22,560 nucleotides of DNA from JAHCHG01 sp041745765. Lineage in GTDB: Bacteria; Acidobacteriota; Blastocatellia; Pyrinomonadales; Pyrinomonadaceae. Below are positions 1-7,553 of this stretch, one piece after another. Where the stretch lies: contig JBGTIH010000047.1 of assembly GCA_041745765.1 (NCBI GenBank), forward strand, positions 1 through 22,560, given 5' to 3'. The translations under genes were made by a program, and so were the position numbers. Each line of letters opens with the position of its first letter. The stretch's first letter is position 1. The notes under the pieces are model-generated. The model was not told where the DNA came from, searched no databases, and saw nothing but the letters and a program-made list of their open reading frames with translations.

Positions 1-20
1 ATGTGAATCAAGAGTAGAAA
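1..20 (+). repeat. Left terminal inverted repeat of the IS
   Basis: These 20 bases (ATGTGAATCAAGAGTAGAAA) are the exact reverse complement of 926-945. The match stops at base 21 (T opposite G at 925). The outer limit is unknown because the window begins here. Confidence 0.9.
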
Positions 21-56
21 TTTAGCAGATAGACAATTATTCGTTAAGATTTGTTT

Positions 57-938
57 ATGCTAATAACCAAACTAATCGAATTATACTGTCTGATCTGCCA
101 TTTCTACGATACGCAATCTGTTTTGAAACAGCAACGCCTGAGCAATTTCAAACCTAAATTTACCGATCAGGAACTGATGACCTGTTACTTTTTCGCTATG
201 CTGAACAATCACCATCAGATTCAGGAAATCTACGACTACATCAACCATCATTGGCTTGACTGGTTTCCTGATCTGCCGACTTATCAAGCCTTTAATAATC
301 GATTGAATAATCTGTCGGCTTCGTTTGCCGTCATCGCCGACCATCTTCTGCAAGCCAAACTACTCAGCAGTGGCGAGAGCTTTTCCGCCGATTCACTAAT
401 CGATTCTTTTCCTGTGATGATGGCTCGCGGGAAAAAGTCTAAATCTTGCCGAACGGCAGGTGAACTGGCATCGTTCGGTTATTGTTCAAGTAAAGATATT
501 TATTATTATGGTGTCAAATTACATAATCTGGCGGTGCGCCGCATCAAGCAGCTGCCGATACCTGCAGCTCTGTTTCTGTCACCGGCTTCAACGCATGATT
601 TGGTCGCTTTCAAACAAGCTGATCCCCATATTCCGACGATTAATCTGTTTGCCGACAAGGCGTATGCGGATCAGGAACTAAAACTTTATTTGCAATCAAA
701 AGGAGTTACATTGCTAACTCCGCCAAAAAAGAAAAAAGGTGATTTACCGCAAATTTACGAGCCGTTGTGGTCAAAATTCGTTTCATCTTTTAGACAGCCG
801 ATTGAAAGCTTTTTCAAATGGCTCAATGACAAAACCGATTATCAAAACGCTTCAAGAGTTAGATCCAAAAAAGGATTGCTGGTTCATTGCTATGGCAAAC
901 TAGCATTCGCCAGTTTGCTCCTTTGTTTCTACTCTTGA
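57..938 (+). CDS. IS982-family transposase
   Basis: A DDE transposase of 293 residues that would cut and join the ends of its own IS. Numbering from the TTG six bases upstream (position 51), the catalytic residues are most likely D118 in LIDSFP, D202 in LFADKAY and E252 in RQPIESFFKWLND. The block YYYGVKLH and 'LSPASTHD' between the two aspartates is typical of IS982 transposases. ATG at 57 is preferred; TTG at 51 in the same frame is the alternative and adds two residues. The length is normal for the family and the frame is intact. Confidence 0.9.
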   Translation: MLITKLIELYCLICHFYDTQSVLKQQRLSNFKPKFTDQELMTCYFFAMLNNHHQIQEIYDYINHHWLDWFPDLPTYQAFNNRLNNLSASFAVIADHLLQAKLLSSGESFSADSLIDSFPVMMARGKKSKSCRTAGELASFGYCSSKDIYYYGVKLHNLAVRRIKQLPIPAALFLSPASTHDLVAFKQADPHIPTINLFADKAYADQELKLYLQSKGVTLLTPPKKKKGDLPQIYEPLWSKFVSSFRQPIESFFKWLNDKTDYQNASRVRSKKGLLVHCYGKLAFASLLLCFYS

Positions 939-945
939 TTCACAT
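926..945 (-). repeat. Right terminal inverted repeat of the IS
   Basis: Exact reverse complement of bases 1-20. The last four codons and the TGA stop (936-938) of the transposase lie inside this repeat, so the repeat is both coding and recognition sequence. Confidence 0.92.
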
Positions 946-996
946 CAATAATTTATCAATTTGCTTTGATTTCCATAATTTACAAAAAAAAATGTG

Positions 997-1809
997 TCAA
1001 TTCCGATTTATCGGTCCTGTGTCGTAATCCATTCGCAGGTAAACCGAAAATTGAACCATCGGTTCGACTCCGACCGGATTTATAATTCTGTCAAAATTAT
1101 CTTGATCAATCGGCTCGTAGAAAAATGATTTTTGATAACCTTTGTATCTTTCGCTCGGATAAAAAGCTTCATATTTTTCTACTGCCAGACTCTTCGGCAC
1201 AAGCGTTATACTAAAAGTGTCAACATATTTTTTATGTTTCAACTTAATTATCTGGCTCGCTTGCTCAAACAAATCCGCTCGAACTTTTTCGGTGTTACTA
1301 ACGATATAATCAACTTTTACGAGATCAAAAATTGATTTGGCTGCCGCCAAACTGACTATCTTTTCAAACAGTTTCCTGTCTTTGTAACGAATCGAAATAT
1401 TCTTTTTCGTTTGAAAAGCTCTCGCTGTTTGATCAACCAGCGTCGTTGTTTGAGTTATAAAATCAACGAAAATATCTTCTTTCGATATTCCCAAGCTTTG
1501 CAGTTCTTTGATAAATTCGTCAAAAACGACATTCACTTGAGAATTACTGTTTTCAGAAGTCGAACCTAATCGGTCAAAACCGAAAACTACCATAAAAGCG
1601 TCGGGTTTGACATTCAACAAAACGCTGGATTCAATCGAATAAAAACGATTTTCATTGGTCTTCAAATTTCCATCGCTGACATTCGGCTGCCGCAGACGAT
1701 TTTGATTTGATTGATTTTGATCAGCAAAAATCTGATTTCCGGCGACTTGCGCGAAACAAATTGAATTGACAAAGAACAATAAACAAAACATTAAAAACGC
1801 TTTTTTCAT
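997..1809 (-). CDS. Secreted SIMPL-like (DUF541) domain protein
   Basis: A 270-residue protein with a clear signal peptide (KK, then a hydrophobic stretch, cleavage probably near ICFA-Q at residue 20-21), so it is exported to the periplasm or outside. Residues about 58-265 resemble the SIMPL/DUF541 family: 'VKPDAFMVVFGFDRLG', then 'LQSLGISKEDI' followed by a TTTLVDQ strand and 'FQTKKNISIRYKDRKLFEKIV'. The match is diverged and made by eye. SIMPL proteins have no single known function; some are outer-membrane or stress related. It lies 147 bases downstream of nuoE in the same direction, across a hairpin-rich spacer, so it may be a separate unit. Confidence 0.6.
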   Translation of the reverse strand: MKKAFLMFCLLFFVNSICFAQVAGNQIFADQNQSNQNRLRQPNVSDGNLKTNENRFYSIESSVLLNVKPDAFMVVFGFDRLGSTSENSNSQVNVVFDEFIKELQSLGISKEDIFVDFITQTTTLVDQTARAFQTKKNISIRYKDRKLFEKIVSLAAAKSIFDLVKVDYIVSNTEKVRADLFEQASQIIKLKHKKYVDTFSITLVPKSLAVEKYEAFYPSERYKGYQKSFFYEPIDQDNFDRIINPVGVEPMVQFSVYLRMDYDTGPINRN

Positions 1810-1837
1810 GTTTTACCTCTTTTTTAGATTTGGATTT

Positions 1838-1947
1838 TCTGCGGCATAAAAGAATTTTGCCGCAAGGAACACAAAATTTTAAAATGTGTTTCCAAATCTG
1901 GTGCGCGTAACTTTATAAAAGTTGCTTAAAGCGCACTGTTTAAGCGT
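1838..1947. other. Hairpin-rich spacer between nuoE and the SIMPL-like gene
   Basis: Four inverted repeats lie within about 110 bases: TGCGGCA/TGCCGCA (1840-1846, 1858-1864), AACACA/TGTGTT (1868-1873, 1885-1890), GTGCGC/GCGCAC (1901-1906, 1931-1936) enclosing AACTTT/AAAGTT (1909-1914, 1918-1923), and GCTTAAA/TTTAAGC (1924-1930, 1939-1945). The last two share bases 1924-1936 and cannot form together. No strong U-run follows on the minus strand. It may end or attenuate the nuo transcript; this is inference. Confidence 0.45.
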
Positions 1948-1956
1948 TCTTCAAAA

Positions 1957-2484
1957 TTACTTTAACGAATCCAATAATTTATCAACTTTTTCAATCGTCA
2001 AGTCTTCGTGATAATCGAAACCGATCTGCAGCATCGGCGCGGTTCCGCAGCTGCCCAAACATTCGACTCTGGTTACCGTAAACTTTCCGTCAGCGGTCGT
2101 TTCGCCCGGTTTAATTCCCAATTTTTCGCAAATATGTCCGGTAATTTCCGGTTCGCCCATAATCCGGCACGACAGCGTTTTGCAAACCTGTATATGATAT
2201 TTTCCGACGGGACGCATATTGAACATCGAATAAAACGTTGCCGTTTCCCAAACGTCCGTAACCTGCAAATCGAGAAATTTCGCCAGATAATTTACGCCCG
2301 CATTGTCAATCCAGCCGCGCTCGCGCTGAATGACGAACAGCAACGGAATGAGCGCCGAACGCTTTCGGTCGGCGGGATATTTGACGAGATGCGATTTCAT
2401 TTCCTCGACGACTTCGGGCGAAAACTCCGCCATTTCGTCGGTATAAATAATTTTATTCGTGTAATCTGTTGCAACTGATGCCAT
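1957..2484 (-). CDS. nuoE: NADH-quinone oxidoreductase subunit E (24 kDa-like, 2Fe-2S)
   Basis: Peripheral subunit of respiratory complex I carrying the N1a [2Fe-2S] cluster beside the NADH-oxidising NuoF. It has 175 residues, normal for the family. The thioredoxin-like domain holds four cluster cysteines: C101 and C106 (VCKTLSC) and C142 and C146 (ECLGSCGTAP). The upstream helical part (YPADRKRSALIPLLFVIQRE, then VWETATFYSMF) is also characteristic. ATG at 2484 lies 5 bases after the stop of the 84-residue coiled-coil gene, so it is translated from the same mRNA. It is the last nuo gene here; nuoF does not follow. Confidence 0.95.
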   Translation of the reverse strand: MASVATDYTNKIIYTDEMAEFSPEVVEEMKSHLVKYPADRKRSALIPLLFVIQRERGWIDNAGVNYLAKFLDLQVTDVWETATFYSMFNMRPVGKYHIQVCKTLSCRIMGEPEITGHICEKLGIKPGETTADGKFTVTRVECLGSCGTAPMLQIGFDYHEDLTIEKVDKLLDSLK

Positions 2485-2489
2485 AATAT

Positions 2490-2744
2490 TTAGTGAATGT
2501 TGCTCTTTAAATCTTCAACTTCGCTTTCCAGTTTTATAATTCTTTTATTATCTTCCAGAACTCTTATAGCCACATCATTAAACTGCCCTTTAAGAATTTT
2601 TAAATCCGATTTAATTTCGGATACATTTTTATCCAAACCGTCGAATCTAGTTTCCAAACCGCTGATTTTATTGATTGCGAGTTCCATCATTCGCGTCATT
2701 TCGCTTTCAAATCTGCTTGTTGGCGGAGGTTCTTTTTTGTTCAT
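2490..2744 (-). CDS. Small coiled-coil protein in the nuo operon (second of two)
   Basis: An 84-residue charged protein of unknown function. Residues about 25-82 show a leucine/isoleucine heptad pattern (ISGLETRF, LKILKGQF, IIKLESEVEDL) that predicts a coiled coil. There is no signal peptide, membrane span or cysteine cluster. It sits between its longer relative and nuoE with gaps of 9 and 5 bases, so it is almost certainly co-transcribed and probably translationally coupled. The segment with DKN, EIKS and NDV..RVLE also occurs in the neighbouring 136-residue protein, so the two are probably paralogues. A complex I assembly or accessory role is suggested only by position. Confidence 0.75.
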   Translation of the reverse strand: MNKKEPPPTSRFESEMTRMMELAINKISGLETRFDGLDKNVSEIKSDLKILKGQFNDVAIRVLEDNKRIIKLESEVEDLKSNIH

Positions 2745-2753
2745 AAAATTATC

Positions 2754-3164
2754 TCAGTATTCAAAAATTTTTTCTTCCAAATTCTCGAGCCACACATTTA
2801 ATTCATCGAGTTGAACTTTTGCATCAGGATTGTCATCAATATCTTCAGCCAATTTTAACGATTCTGAAAAAATTCGTTTATGTTCTTCTCTTAAATCGGG
2901 AAAATTGTCAGCAAGTGAATTAACCCGATTTTCAATATCAAAAAGCCGATTAAACATTTCGAGAACTCTGAATCGAACATCGTTGTCCAAATCTGAACTA
3001 AGGCGAATTTCCTTTTTCAGACTTTTTATTTCTCGCGTATTTTTATCAATATCCTTTCTTAAAAGAGCAATTTCTTTGGAACTTTCACCGACTTTTAGAA
3101 CAGCGGATTTCATCAAATACAACATCTGCTCCTTATACTTTTCGTCTGAAATTCCGTTTGCCAT
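2754..3164 (-). CDS. Small coiled-coil protein in the nuo operon (first of two)
   Basis: A 136-residue, highly charged protein of unknown function, without signal peptide or membrane span. Residues about 25-90 look like a coiled coil (EIALLRKDIDKNTREIKSLK, then VLEMFNRLFDIENRVNSL), and an acidic helical tail (LDELNVWLENLEEKI) follows. Its ATG is 2 bases after the nuoD stop, so it is translated as part of the nuo message. It shares the spaced motif DKN..EIKS...NDV..RVLE...E..V..L with the next protein. I do not recognise it as a known complex I subunit. Soluble location is inferred from the lack of hydrophobic stretches. Confidence 0.78.
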   Translation of the reverse strand: MANGISDEKYKEQMLYLMKSAVLKVGESSKEIALLRKDIDKNTREIKSLKKEIRLSSDLDNDVRFRVLEMFNRLFDIENRVNSLADNFPDLREEHKRIFSESLKLAEDIDDNPDAKVQLDELNVWLENLEEKIFEY

Positions 3165-3166
3165 TT

Positions 3167-4387
3167 TTACCGGTCAATTTCGCCGAGAACAATATCGAGC
3201 GAGCCAATGATCGCCACGACATCGGCGATCATTTCGCCTTCGCTCATCACGGGCAGAGCGGCGAGATTGACAAAACTCGGGCCGCGAAAATGAACTCTGT
3301 CGGGCTTCGGACCGCCGTTCGATTTCATATAAACGCCGAGTTCGCCCTTCGAAGCTTCGATCGGCATATAAACTTCGCCTTCGGGAACATTGAAACCTTC
3401 GGCGACGATCAAAAAGTGATGAATCAGCGAATCCATATGAGTTCGCATATCGTCGCGGTCGGGCAGTACGACCTTCGGCGCATCAGCTTTGGTCGGTCCA
3501 GGTTTTAAGCGTTCGATTGCCTGCCGGACGATTTTATGCGATTCGTAGAGTTCGCGCATCCGCACGCGGAAACGCGACCAGACATCGCCATCCGGTTCGA
3601 CCGGAATATCGAAATCGTAAGTTTCATAACCCGTATAAGGTTCGTCGCGCCGCAGATCGAGATCGACGCCGCTGCCGCGCAGACAGGGTCCGGTCAATCC
3701 CCAGTCAATCGCATCTTCGGCGGAAATTATGCCGATGTCTTTTGTGCGCGACTGCCAGATCGTGTTTCCGGTGACGAGCGTTTCAAACATTTCGAGCGCG
3801 GCGGGGAAATCGTCGGAAAATTGCTTGACGCGGCGTTCGAAACCGGCGGGCAAGTCCATCATCAAACCGCCGATGCGGAAATAACTCGGTGTCATACGCC
3901 CGCCCGAAGCCGCTTCGATCAGGTTCAGGATCTTTTCTCTCTGGCGGAAACAGAAAAAGAAAACGCTCATCGCGCCGAGATCGAGCGCGCTTGTCCCGAG
4001 CCAGACCATATGCGACGCGATGCGCTGCAGCTCGCACATTAAAACGCGGATAACCTGTGCGCGTTCGGGAATTTCCAGATCGAGAAGTTTTTCCGCCGCC
4101 ATCACATACGCCAGATTATTGCCGAGCGGATTCAGATAATCCATCCGGTCGGTGATGACGATTCCTTGCTGGTATTTCTTGTACTCAAAGAGCTTTTCCA
4201 TTCCCGTATGGAGATAACCGATATCGGGAATGGCTCGGACGACGAGTTCGCCGTCAAGCTGCAATTCAAGTCGCAGAACACCGTGCGTCGAAGGATGCTG
4301 CGGTCCCATCGAAAGCGTCATCTGCGTATCCAAAGGCTGATCCAAAACTTCCGTTTGGCTCGATATATTATCTAAAACTGCGCTCAT
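3167..4387 (-). CDS. nuoD: NADH-quinone oxidoreductase subunit D (49 kDa-like)
   Basis: Membrane-arm-proximal peripheral subunit of complex I, which with NuoB forms the quinone-reduction site. It has 406 residues, the length of a stand-alone NuoD rather than a NuoCD fusion. Family signatures are MGPQHPSTHGVLRLELQLDG near the N-terminus (quinone-site His in HPSTHG), 'ELQRIASHMVWLGTSALDLG', 'GGRMTPSYFRIGG', 'GSGVDLDLRRDEPY', and the C-terminal EASKGELGVY..SNG with 'FRGPSF' and 'ADVVAIIGSLDIVLGEIDR'. The gene is intact. It starts 11 bases after the nuoC stop and ends 2 bases before the coiled-coil gene. Confidence 0.97.
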   Translation of the reverse strand: MSAVLDNISSQTEVLDQPLDTQMTLSMGPQHPSTHGVLRLELQLDGELVVRAIPDIGYLHTGMEKLFEYKKYQQGIVITDRMDYLNPLGNNLAYVMAAEKLLDLEIPERAQVIRVLMCELQRIASHMVWLGTSALDLGAMSVFFFCFRQREKILNLIEAASGGRMTPSYFRIGGLMMDLPAGFERRVKQFSDDFPAALEMFETLVTGNTIWQSRTKDIGIISAEDAIDWGLTGPCLRGSGVDLDLRRDEPYTGYETYDFDIPVEPDGDVWSRFRVRMRELYESHKIVRQAIERLKPGPTKADAPKVVLPDRDDMRTHMDSLIHHFLIVAEGFNVPEGEVYMPIEASKGELGVYMKSNGGPKPDRVHFRGPSFVNLAALPVMSEGEMIADVVAIIGSLDIVLGEIDR

Positions 4388-4398
4388 ATTTTTCTTCT

Positions 4399-4884
4399 TT
4401 AACTCAAACTATACGGTTCGTATCCGCGCAACGGATAATCTTTTCGAAGAGCGTGTCCGTCGAAATCCGACGGCAGCAGGATTCTTCGCAGATCCGGATG
4501 ACCTTCAAAAATTACGCCCAACATATCAAAAGTTTCGCGTTCGTGCCAGTTGGCGGTTTTCCAGACGCTGACCACGGTCTGCACTTTCGGATCGTCTTCA
4601 TTTAAGAGAACTTTCAGACGCAGGCGTTTGTGATGCGTTGTCGAAAACAGGTGATAATTGACTTCAAAACGCGGATCTTCTTCCGGTCCGCGGTCGCCGC
4701 CGCATAAATCAACAAGCATATTAAAACCGTGTTTCGTTTTTAAAACCCAGCACACATCAACAATCGAATCACGCGGAACGATAATCGTAACTTCGCCCCG
4801 GGCATCTTTAAAATCTTCGACCCACGAAGCATTTTCCGCCTTTAATTTCTCGACAAATTCGTGCAAAATTTTTGTGTCAGCCAT
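4399..4884 (-). CDS. nuoC: NADH-quinone oxidoreductase subunit C (30 kDa-like)
   Basis: Peripheral-arm subunit of complex I that packs against NuoD. The signature near residues 110-150 reads WKTANWHERETFDMLGVIF, then GHPDLRRILLP and 'DYPLRGYEP'. The frame stays open upstream to 5034 inside nuoB, but the conserved part begins at the ATG at 4884 (MADTKILHEF), giving 161 residues and a 58-base gap after nuoB. The extra 50 residues of the longer version would be basic, unlike family N-termini, and would overlap nuoB by 92 bases. No strong ribosome site is visible before 4884, which is common in this window. Confidence 0.93.
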   Translation of the reverse strand: MADTKILHEFVEKLKAENASWVEDFKDARGEVTIIVPRDSIVDVCWVLKTKHGFNMLVDLCGGDRGPEEDPRFEVNYHLFSTTHHKRLRLKVLLNEDDPKVQTVVSVWKTANWHERETFDMLGVIFEGHPDLRRILLPSDFDGHALRKDYPLRGYEPYSLS

Positions 4885-4942
4885 AATTGTTTTTAACAAA
4901 AAAACGGCGAGGTTTTTTATTTTTCGTCGCCGCCCGTAAAAT

Positions 4943-5590
4943 TTATGAAGAACGCCGTTTCTCGTGCCGCGAAGGAATTGTATAAGGGCGCGAAACTTCT
5001 TTATTATCAACTCCCATATGTGTGTCAATTTCAAGCGTCGTGCCTTCGGTTACCGGCAAAGTTCCCGGAACGATTGAAACGCGCGATTCTTTTTCGATTG
5101 TATCGCGGCGGTCTTTGACCGATTCGTTCATAATCTTTTCCTGGAGCATCATAATCGCGTGAATCAGCATTTCCGGGCGCGGCGGACAGCCCGGAACATA
5201 AACGTCAACCGGAACGATTTTGTCAACGCCCTGCACAATCGCATAATTATCGAAAACACCGCCCGAAGTCGCACACGCGCCCATCGAAATAACCCATTTC
5301 GGTTCGGGCATCTGATCGTAAATGCGCCGCAACACCGGAGCCATTTTTCTCGAAACGCGTCCTGAAACGATCATCACATCCGCTTGCCTCGGACTGGCGC
5401 GAAAGGTTTCCGCACCGAAACGCGACAGATCATTTCTCGCGCTGACCGTATTCATCATCTCGATCGCGCAGCAAGCCAGACCGAATGTAGCTGGCCAAAG
5501 TGACGATTTTCGCGCCCAGTTGACGACTGCGTCTAATTTAACTGTAACTACGTCGGGTAACGATTCCCAAATATTATTTTCTAAACCCAT
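4943..5590 (-). CDS. nuoB: NADH-quinone oxidoreductase subunit B (PSST-like, 4Fe-4S N2)
   Basis: Carries the [4Fe-4S] cluster N2, the last electron carrier before quinone in complex I. Cluster ligands are visible: the tandem C40-C41 (FGLACCAIEMM), C106 (SMGACATSGG) and C135 (VPGCPPRPE). Another family mark is 'RASPRQADVMIVSGRV'. At 215 residues it is longer than a minimal NuoB because of a charged tail after about residue 150 (NESVKDRRDTIEKESR to the end), which may be lineage specific. It starts 32 bases after nuoA and belongs to the same operon. Confidence 0.97.
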   Translation of the reverse strand: MGLENNIWESLPDVVTVKLDAVVNWARKSSLWPATFGLACCAIEMMNTVSARNDLSRFGAETFRASPRQADVMIVSGRVSRKMAPVLRRIYDQMPEPKWVISMGACATSGGVFDNYAIVQGVDKIVPVDVYVPGCPPRPEMLIHAIMMLQEKIMNESVKDRRDTIEKESRVSIVPGTLPVTEGTTLEIDTHMGVDNKEVSRPYTIPSRHEKRRSS

Positions 5591-5622
5591 TGTTTGAACT
5601 CCAAAAATCTATGCCGTCCGTG

Positions 5623-6099
5623 TTAAAAGTTCTCGATACTTTGTTTTTTCGTATTCCGCAGAGCCTGTGCCTGATTGCGTGCTTCGGCGCGTGCCTGAAC
5701 GCTCCAATCGAATGCGCCTTTCTTTACATCGAAAATAAAGCCGACAATCACCGTTGAGATAAAGATCAAAACACCTACAAAAGCGACCGTGCCGTACATA
5801 ATTCCCGTGGCATTTTCCTGAGCCAGAAGTTCTTTAAACGCAACGGCAAATGGTATAAGAAAAAGAACTTCGAGGTCAAAGAGCAGAAAAGTAACGGCGA
5901 TCACGTAAAATTTTACGGAATAGCGATTGCGTGCCGAACCGACCGGATCTTTTCCGCTTTCGTAAGGCATCAGCTTTGTCGCCGTTCGTTTGCGCGGTCC
6001 GATCAATTGCGTCACGAGAATCTGACTTAGCGCAAAACCGATTGCCACGACAAACATCATCACAATCGGTGCATAATCAAATAAATTAAATTCACTCAT
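5623..6099 (-). CDS. nuoA: NADH-quinone oxidoreductase subunit A
   Basis: Small membrane subunit of complex I with three expected transmembrane helices: residues about 9-31, 69-91 and 101-124. The loop between the first two carries the family motif 'KLMPYESGKDPVGSARNRYSVKFY' in split form (PYESG, then YSVKFY), and the third-helix region starts after 'FLLFDLEVLFLIPF'. It has 158 residues with a charged soluble tail after helix 3. As the first gene of the minus-strand nuo operon, its promoter should lie within 6100-6417, but no convincing -10/-35 pair was identified. Confidence 0.96.
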   Translation of the reverse strand: MSEFNLFDYAPIVMMFVVAIGFALSQILVTQLIGPRKRTATKLMPYESGKDPVGSARNRYSVKFYVIAVTFLLFDLEVLFLIPFAVAFKELLAQENATGIMYGTVAFVGVLIFISTVIVGFIFDVKKGAFDWSVQARAEARNQAQALRNTKKQSIENF

Positions 6100-6417
6100 A
6101 AAAAAGTTTTAATATTTCCAGCTGTATTTTAGTTAAAGAACTAAATCAAATCGGCGAAAAATGTAAATTAAAGTTTGAGAATTATTGCACAATTTCAATC
6201 GTAAGTTAAGCTGTTTGGAGTGTCAAGGCAACAAATTTTACTAATTACAAATAGAACTTTTGCTAAACTGTAAGGTCTGTAAAAACCTTTTACTGATTTC
6301 ATTTTATAAAAGCAAAATTTCGTTGACCGTTCATAAATTGGTGTGATAATTTCTAAATTAGGTTGTTGTGTTAAACCATTCAAACATTTCTCGCCGACAT
6401 TTTTTATAAAATATAAA
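6100..6417. other. Divergent intergenic region between nuoA and a plus-strand gene
   Basis: These 318 AT-rich bases separate the divergent nuo operon and the 367-residue gene, so they should hold promoters for both. No gene, clear hairpin or recognisable riboswitch was seen. An open frame covers part of the region on each strand, but the composition looks non-coding. Confidence 0.5.
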
Positions 6418-7521
6418 GTGATTACCGGATTCAATACAGATATTATTTATGAGGGCATAACGTATCACGTTCAAACCGAAGATAAAGGTTTAGATACGCC
6501 GCTGATTTTGTCTTTGATTTACAATGGCGGAACAATTTTGGCAAGTAAGCGTTCGCCGTATAATGATTTACTGGAAAATTTCGATGAAAATGTTTTGACC
6601 GAGCGGCTTCAACGTCAGCATAAATTGATTTGCGCGGCGATTAAAGCCGGAAGAATCGAAGATTTAAAGCGGATGACGATGAGAGAGTCCGCCGCGAAAA
6701 AGATTACAAAAGATGCGCCGATTGAAATTCCCTTAATTGAAATTGTCGAAACAAGTGAACCGAACACGGAGAAAACCGGATTTGAAACCTACATTATTCC
6801 GCGTGAACTTTTAAAAGATTTGCCGGCTTTTCAAGAAGAAAATTCTGATAATTTGGCGACAAAATTGGAAACTACGGACAGTTATGAAACAATAAAGCCT
6901 GCGGAACCAAAATTTTTGAATGAAAATCTGCCGATTGAAACTCCGAGCCTTCCGCAATTTCCTCCGGCTTTACTGGCGTTCAAAGAAAAATCCGTGCTTG
7001 TTGATAAAAGCGAGCAAATTTTCGCCGAAGTTTCCGACCCGTTTGTCAGGGAAACCGGGAAAATTCCGAAACCCGAAGTTGATTTAATTTTTGAAGTTCC
7101 GCAAATTGTTGCCGAACCTGTGATTGAAGAAGTTCAAATAATTGAAGAAGAAATGATTTTGCCGGCGGAAGCGGTTGTTATTCTGTCCGAATATATCAAT
7201 CAGCCGCCGCCGTCTGACAATAATAAACTGACGATTACGCTTTTAAATGACCTGACCTTAAAAGGCGGAGACCGCAAAACTTTAAACATTTCAGTTCATC
7301 GCGGTAATGAAGATTTCGGTCTTGCCAAAGCTCATATAATTATCAAAGTTCTCGGTTCGGCGTTTCGTCCGATAATTTTTCACGCCAAAACCGACAGCAA
7401 CGGAATCGCCGTCGTTCATCTGCAATTGCCGAACTTCAAAACCGGACGCGCCGTTTTGTTAATCAGAGCATTATACGAAGGCGAAGAAACCGAAATCCGC
7501 CGCGTTGTCGAGCAAGGTTGA
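6418..7521 (+). CDS. Conserved protein of unknown function with HVQTEDKG N-terminal domain
   Basis: From GTG at 6418 the protein has 367 residues. The frame is open from 6343, but the first 25 residues of that version look like translated spacer, and the conserved N-terminus starts at ITGFNTDIIYEGITYHVQTE. The module 'YHVQTEDKG....PLILSLIYNGGTILASKRSPY' (about residues 10-55) is one I recall from hypothetical proteins of Acidobacteriota and Deltaproteobacteria, with no known role. A proline- and glutamate-rich middle follows, and the last 95 residues look like a beta-sandwich (LTITLLNDLTL, then 'KTDSNGIAVVHLQLPNF') of the Ig/carboxypeptidase-regulatory type. It has no signal peptide. It ends 32 bases before thiS and may share its transcript. 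Confidence 0.75.
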   Translation: MITGFNTDIIYEGITYHVQTEDKGLDTPLILSLIYNGGTILASKRSPYNDLLENFDENVLTERLQRQHKLICAAIKAGRIEDLKRMTMRESAAKKITKDAPIEIPLIEIVETSEPNTEKTGFETYIIPRELLKDLPAFQEENSDNLATKLETTDSYETIKPAEPKFLNENLPIETPSLPQFPPALLAFKEKSVLVDKSEQIFAEVSDPFVRETGKIPKPEVDLIFEVPQIVAEPVIEEVQIIEEEMILPAEAVVILSEYINQPPPSDNNKLTITLLNDLTLKGGDRKTLNISVHRGNEDFGLAKAHIIIKVLGSAFRPIIFHAKTDSNGIAVVHLQLPNFKTGRAVLLIRALYEGEETEIRRVVEQG

Positions 7522-7553
7522 TAAATTTCCATCTATTAAGGTTAAATAAAGAT

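Larger units (their letters stand above)
1..945 (+). mobile_element. IS982-family insertion sequence, apparently complete
   Basis: The element is bounded by a perfect 20-base inverted repeat (1-20 and 926-945) and carries one full-length DDE transposase gene. Length (945 bases), single ORF and repeat length fit the IS982 family. The left repeat starts at the first base of the window, so a longer repeat or a target duplication on the left cannot be checked. No frameshift or stop interrupts the transposase, so the copy looks recent and possibly active. It sits 51 bases from the end of the SIMPL-like gene. Confidence 0.88.

Noticed and set aside
2008..2478. A 156-codon open frame opposite nuoE
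   Set aside because: It is antisense to a gene with full cluster cysteines, and its translation has no recognisable domain. Long antisense frames arise here from the codon bias of the real gene.
3536..4042. A 168-codon plus-strand frame opposite nuoD
   Set aside because: The nuoD signatures lie on the other strand along its whole length; the antisense translation is rich in arginine and alanine and looks random.
4885..5034. An upstream extension of nuoC by 50 residues into nuoB
   Set aside because: The family alignment starts at the MADTKIL methionine, and the extension would overlap 92 bases of nuoB and be strongly basic.
7522..7553. A TPP riboswitch before thiS
   Set aside because: Only 32 bases separate the previous stop and the thiS start, and the conserved CTGAGA and downstream motifs were not seen. 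The thiS-thiG spacer also lacks them.
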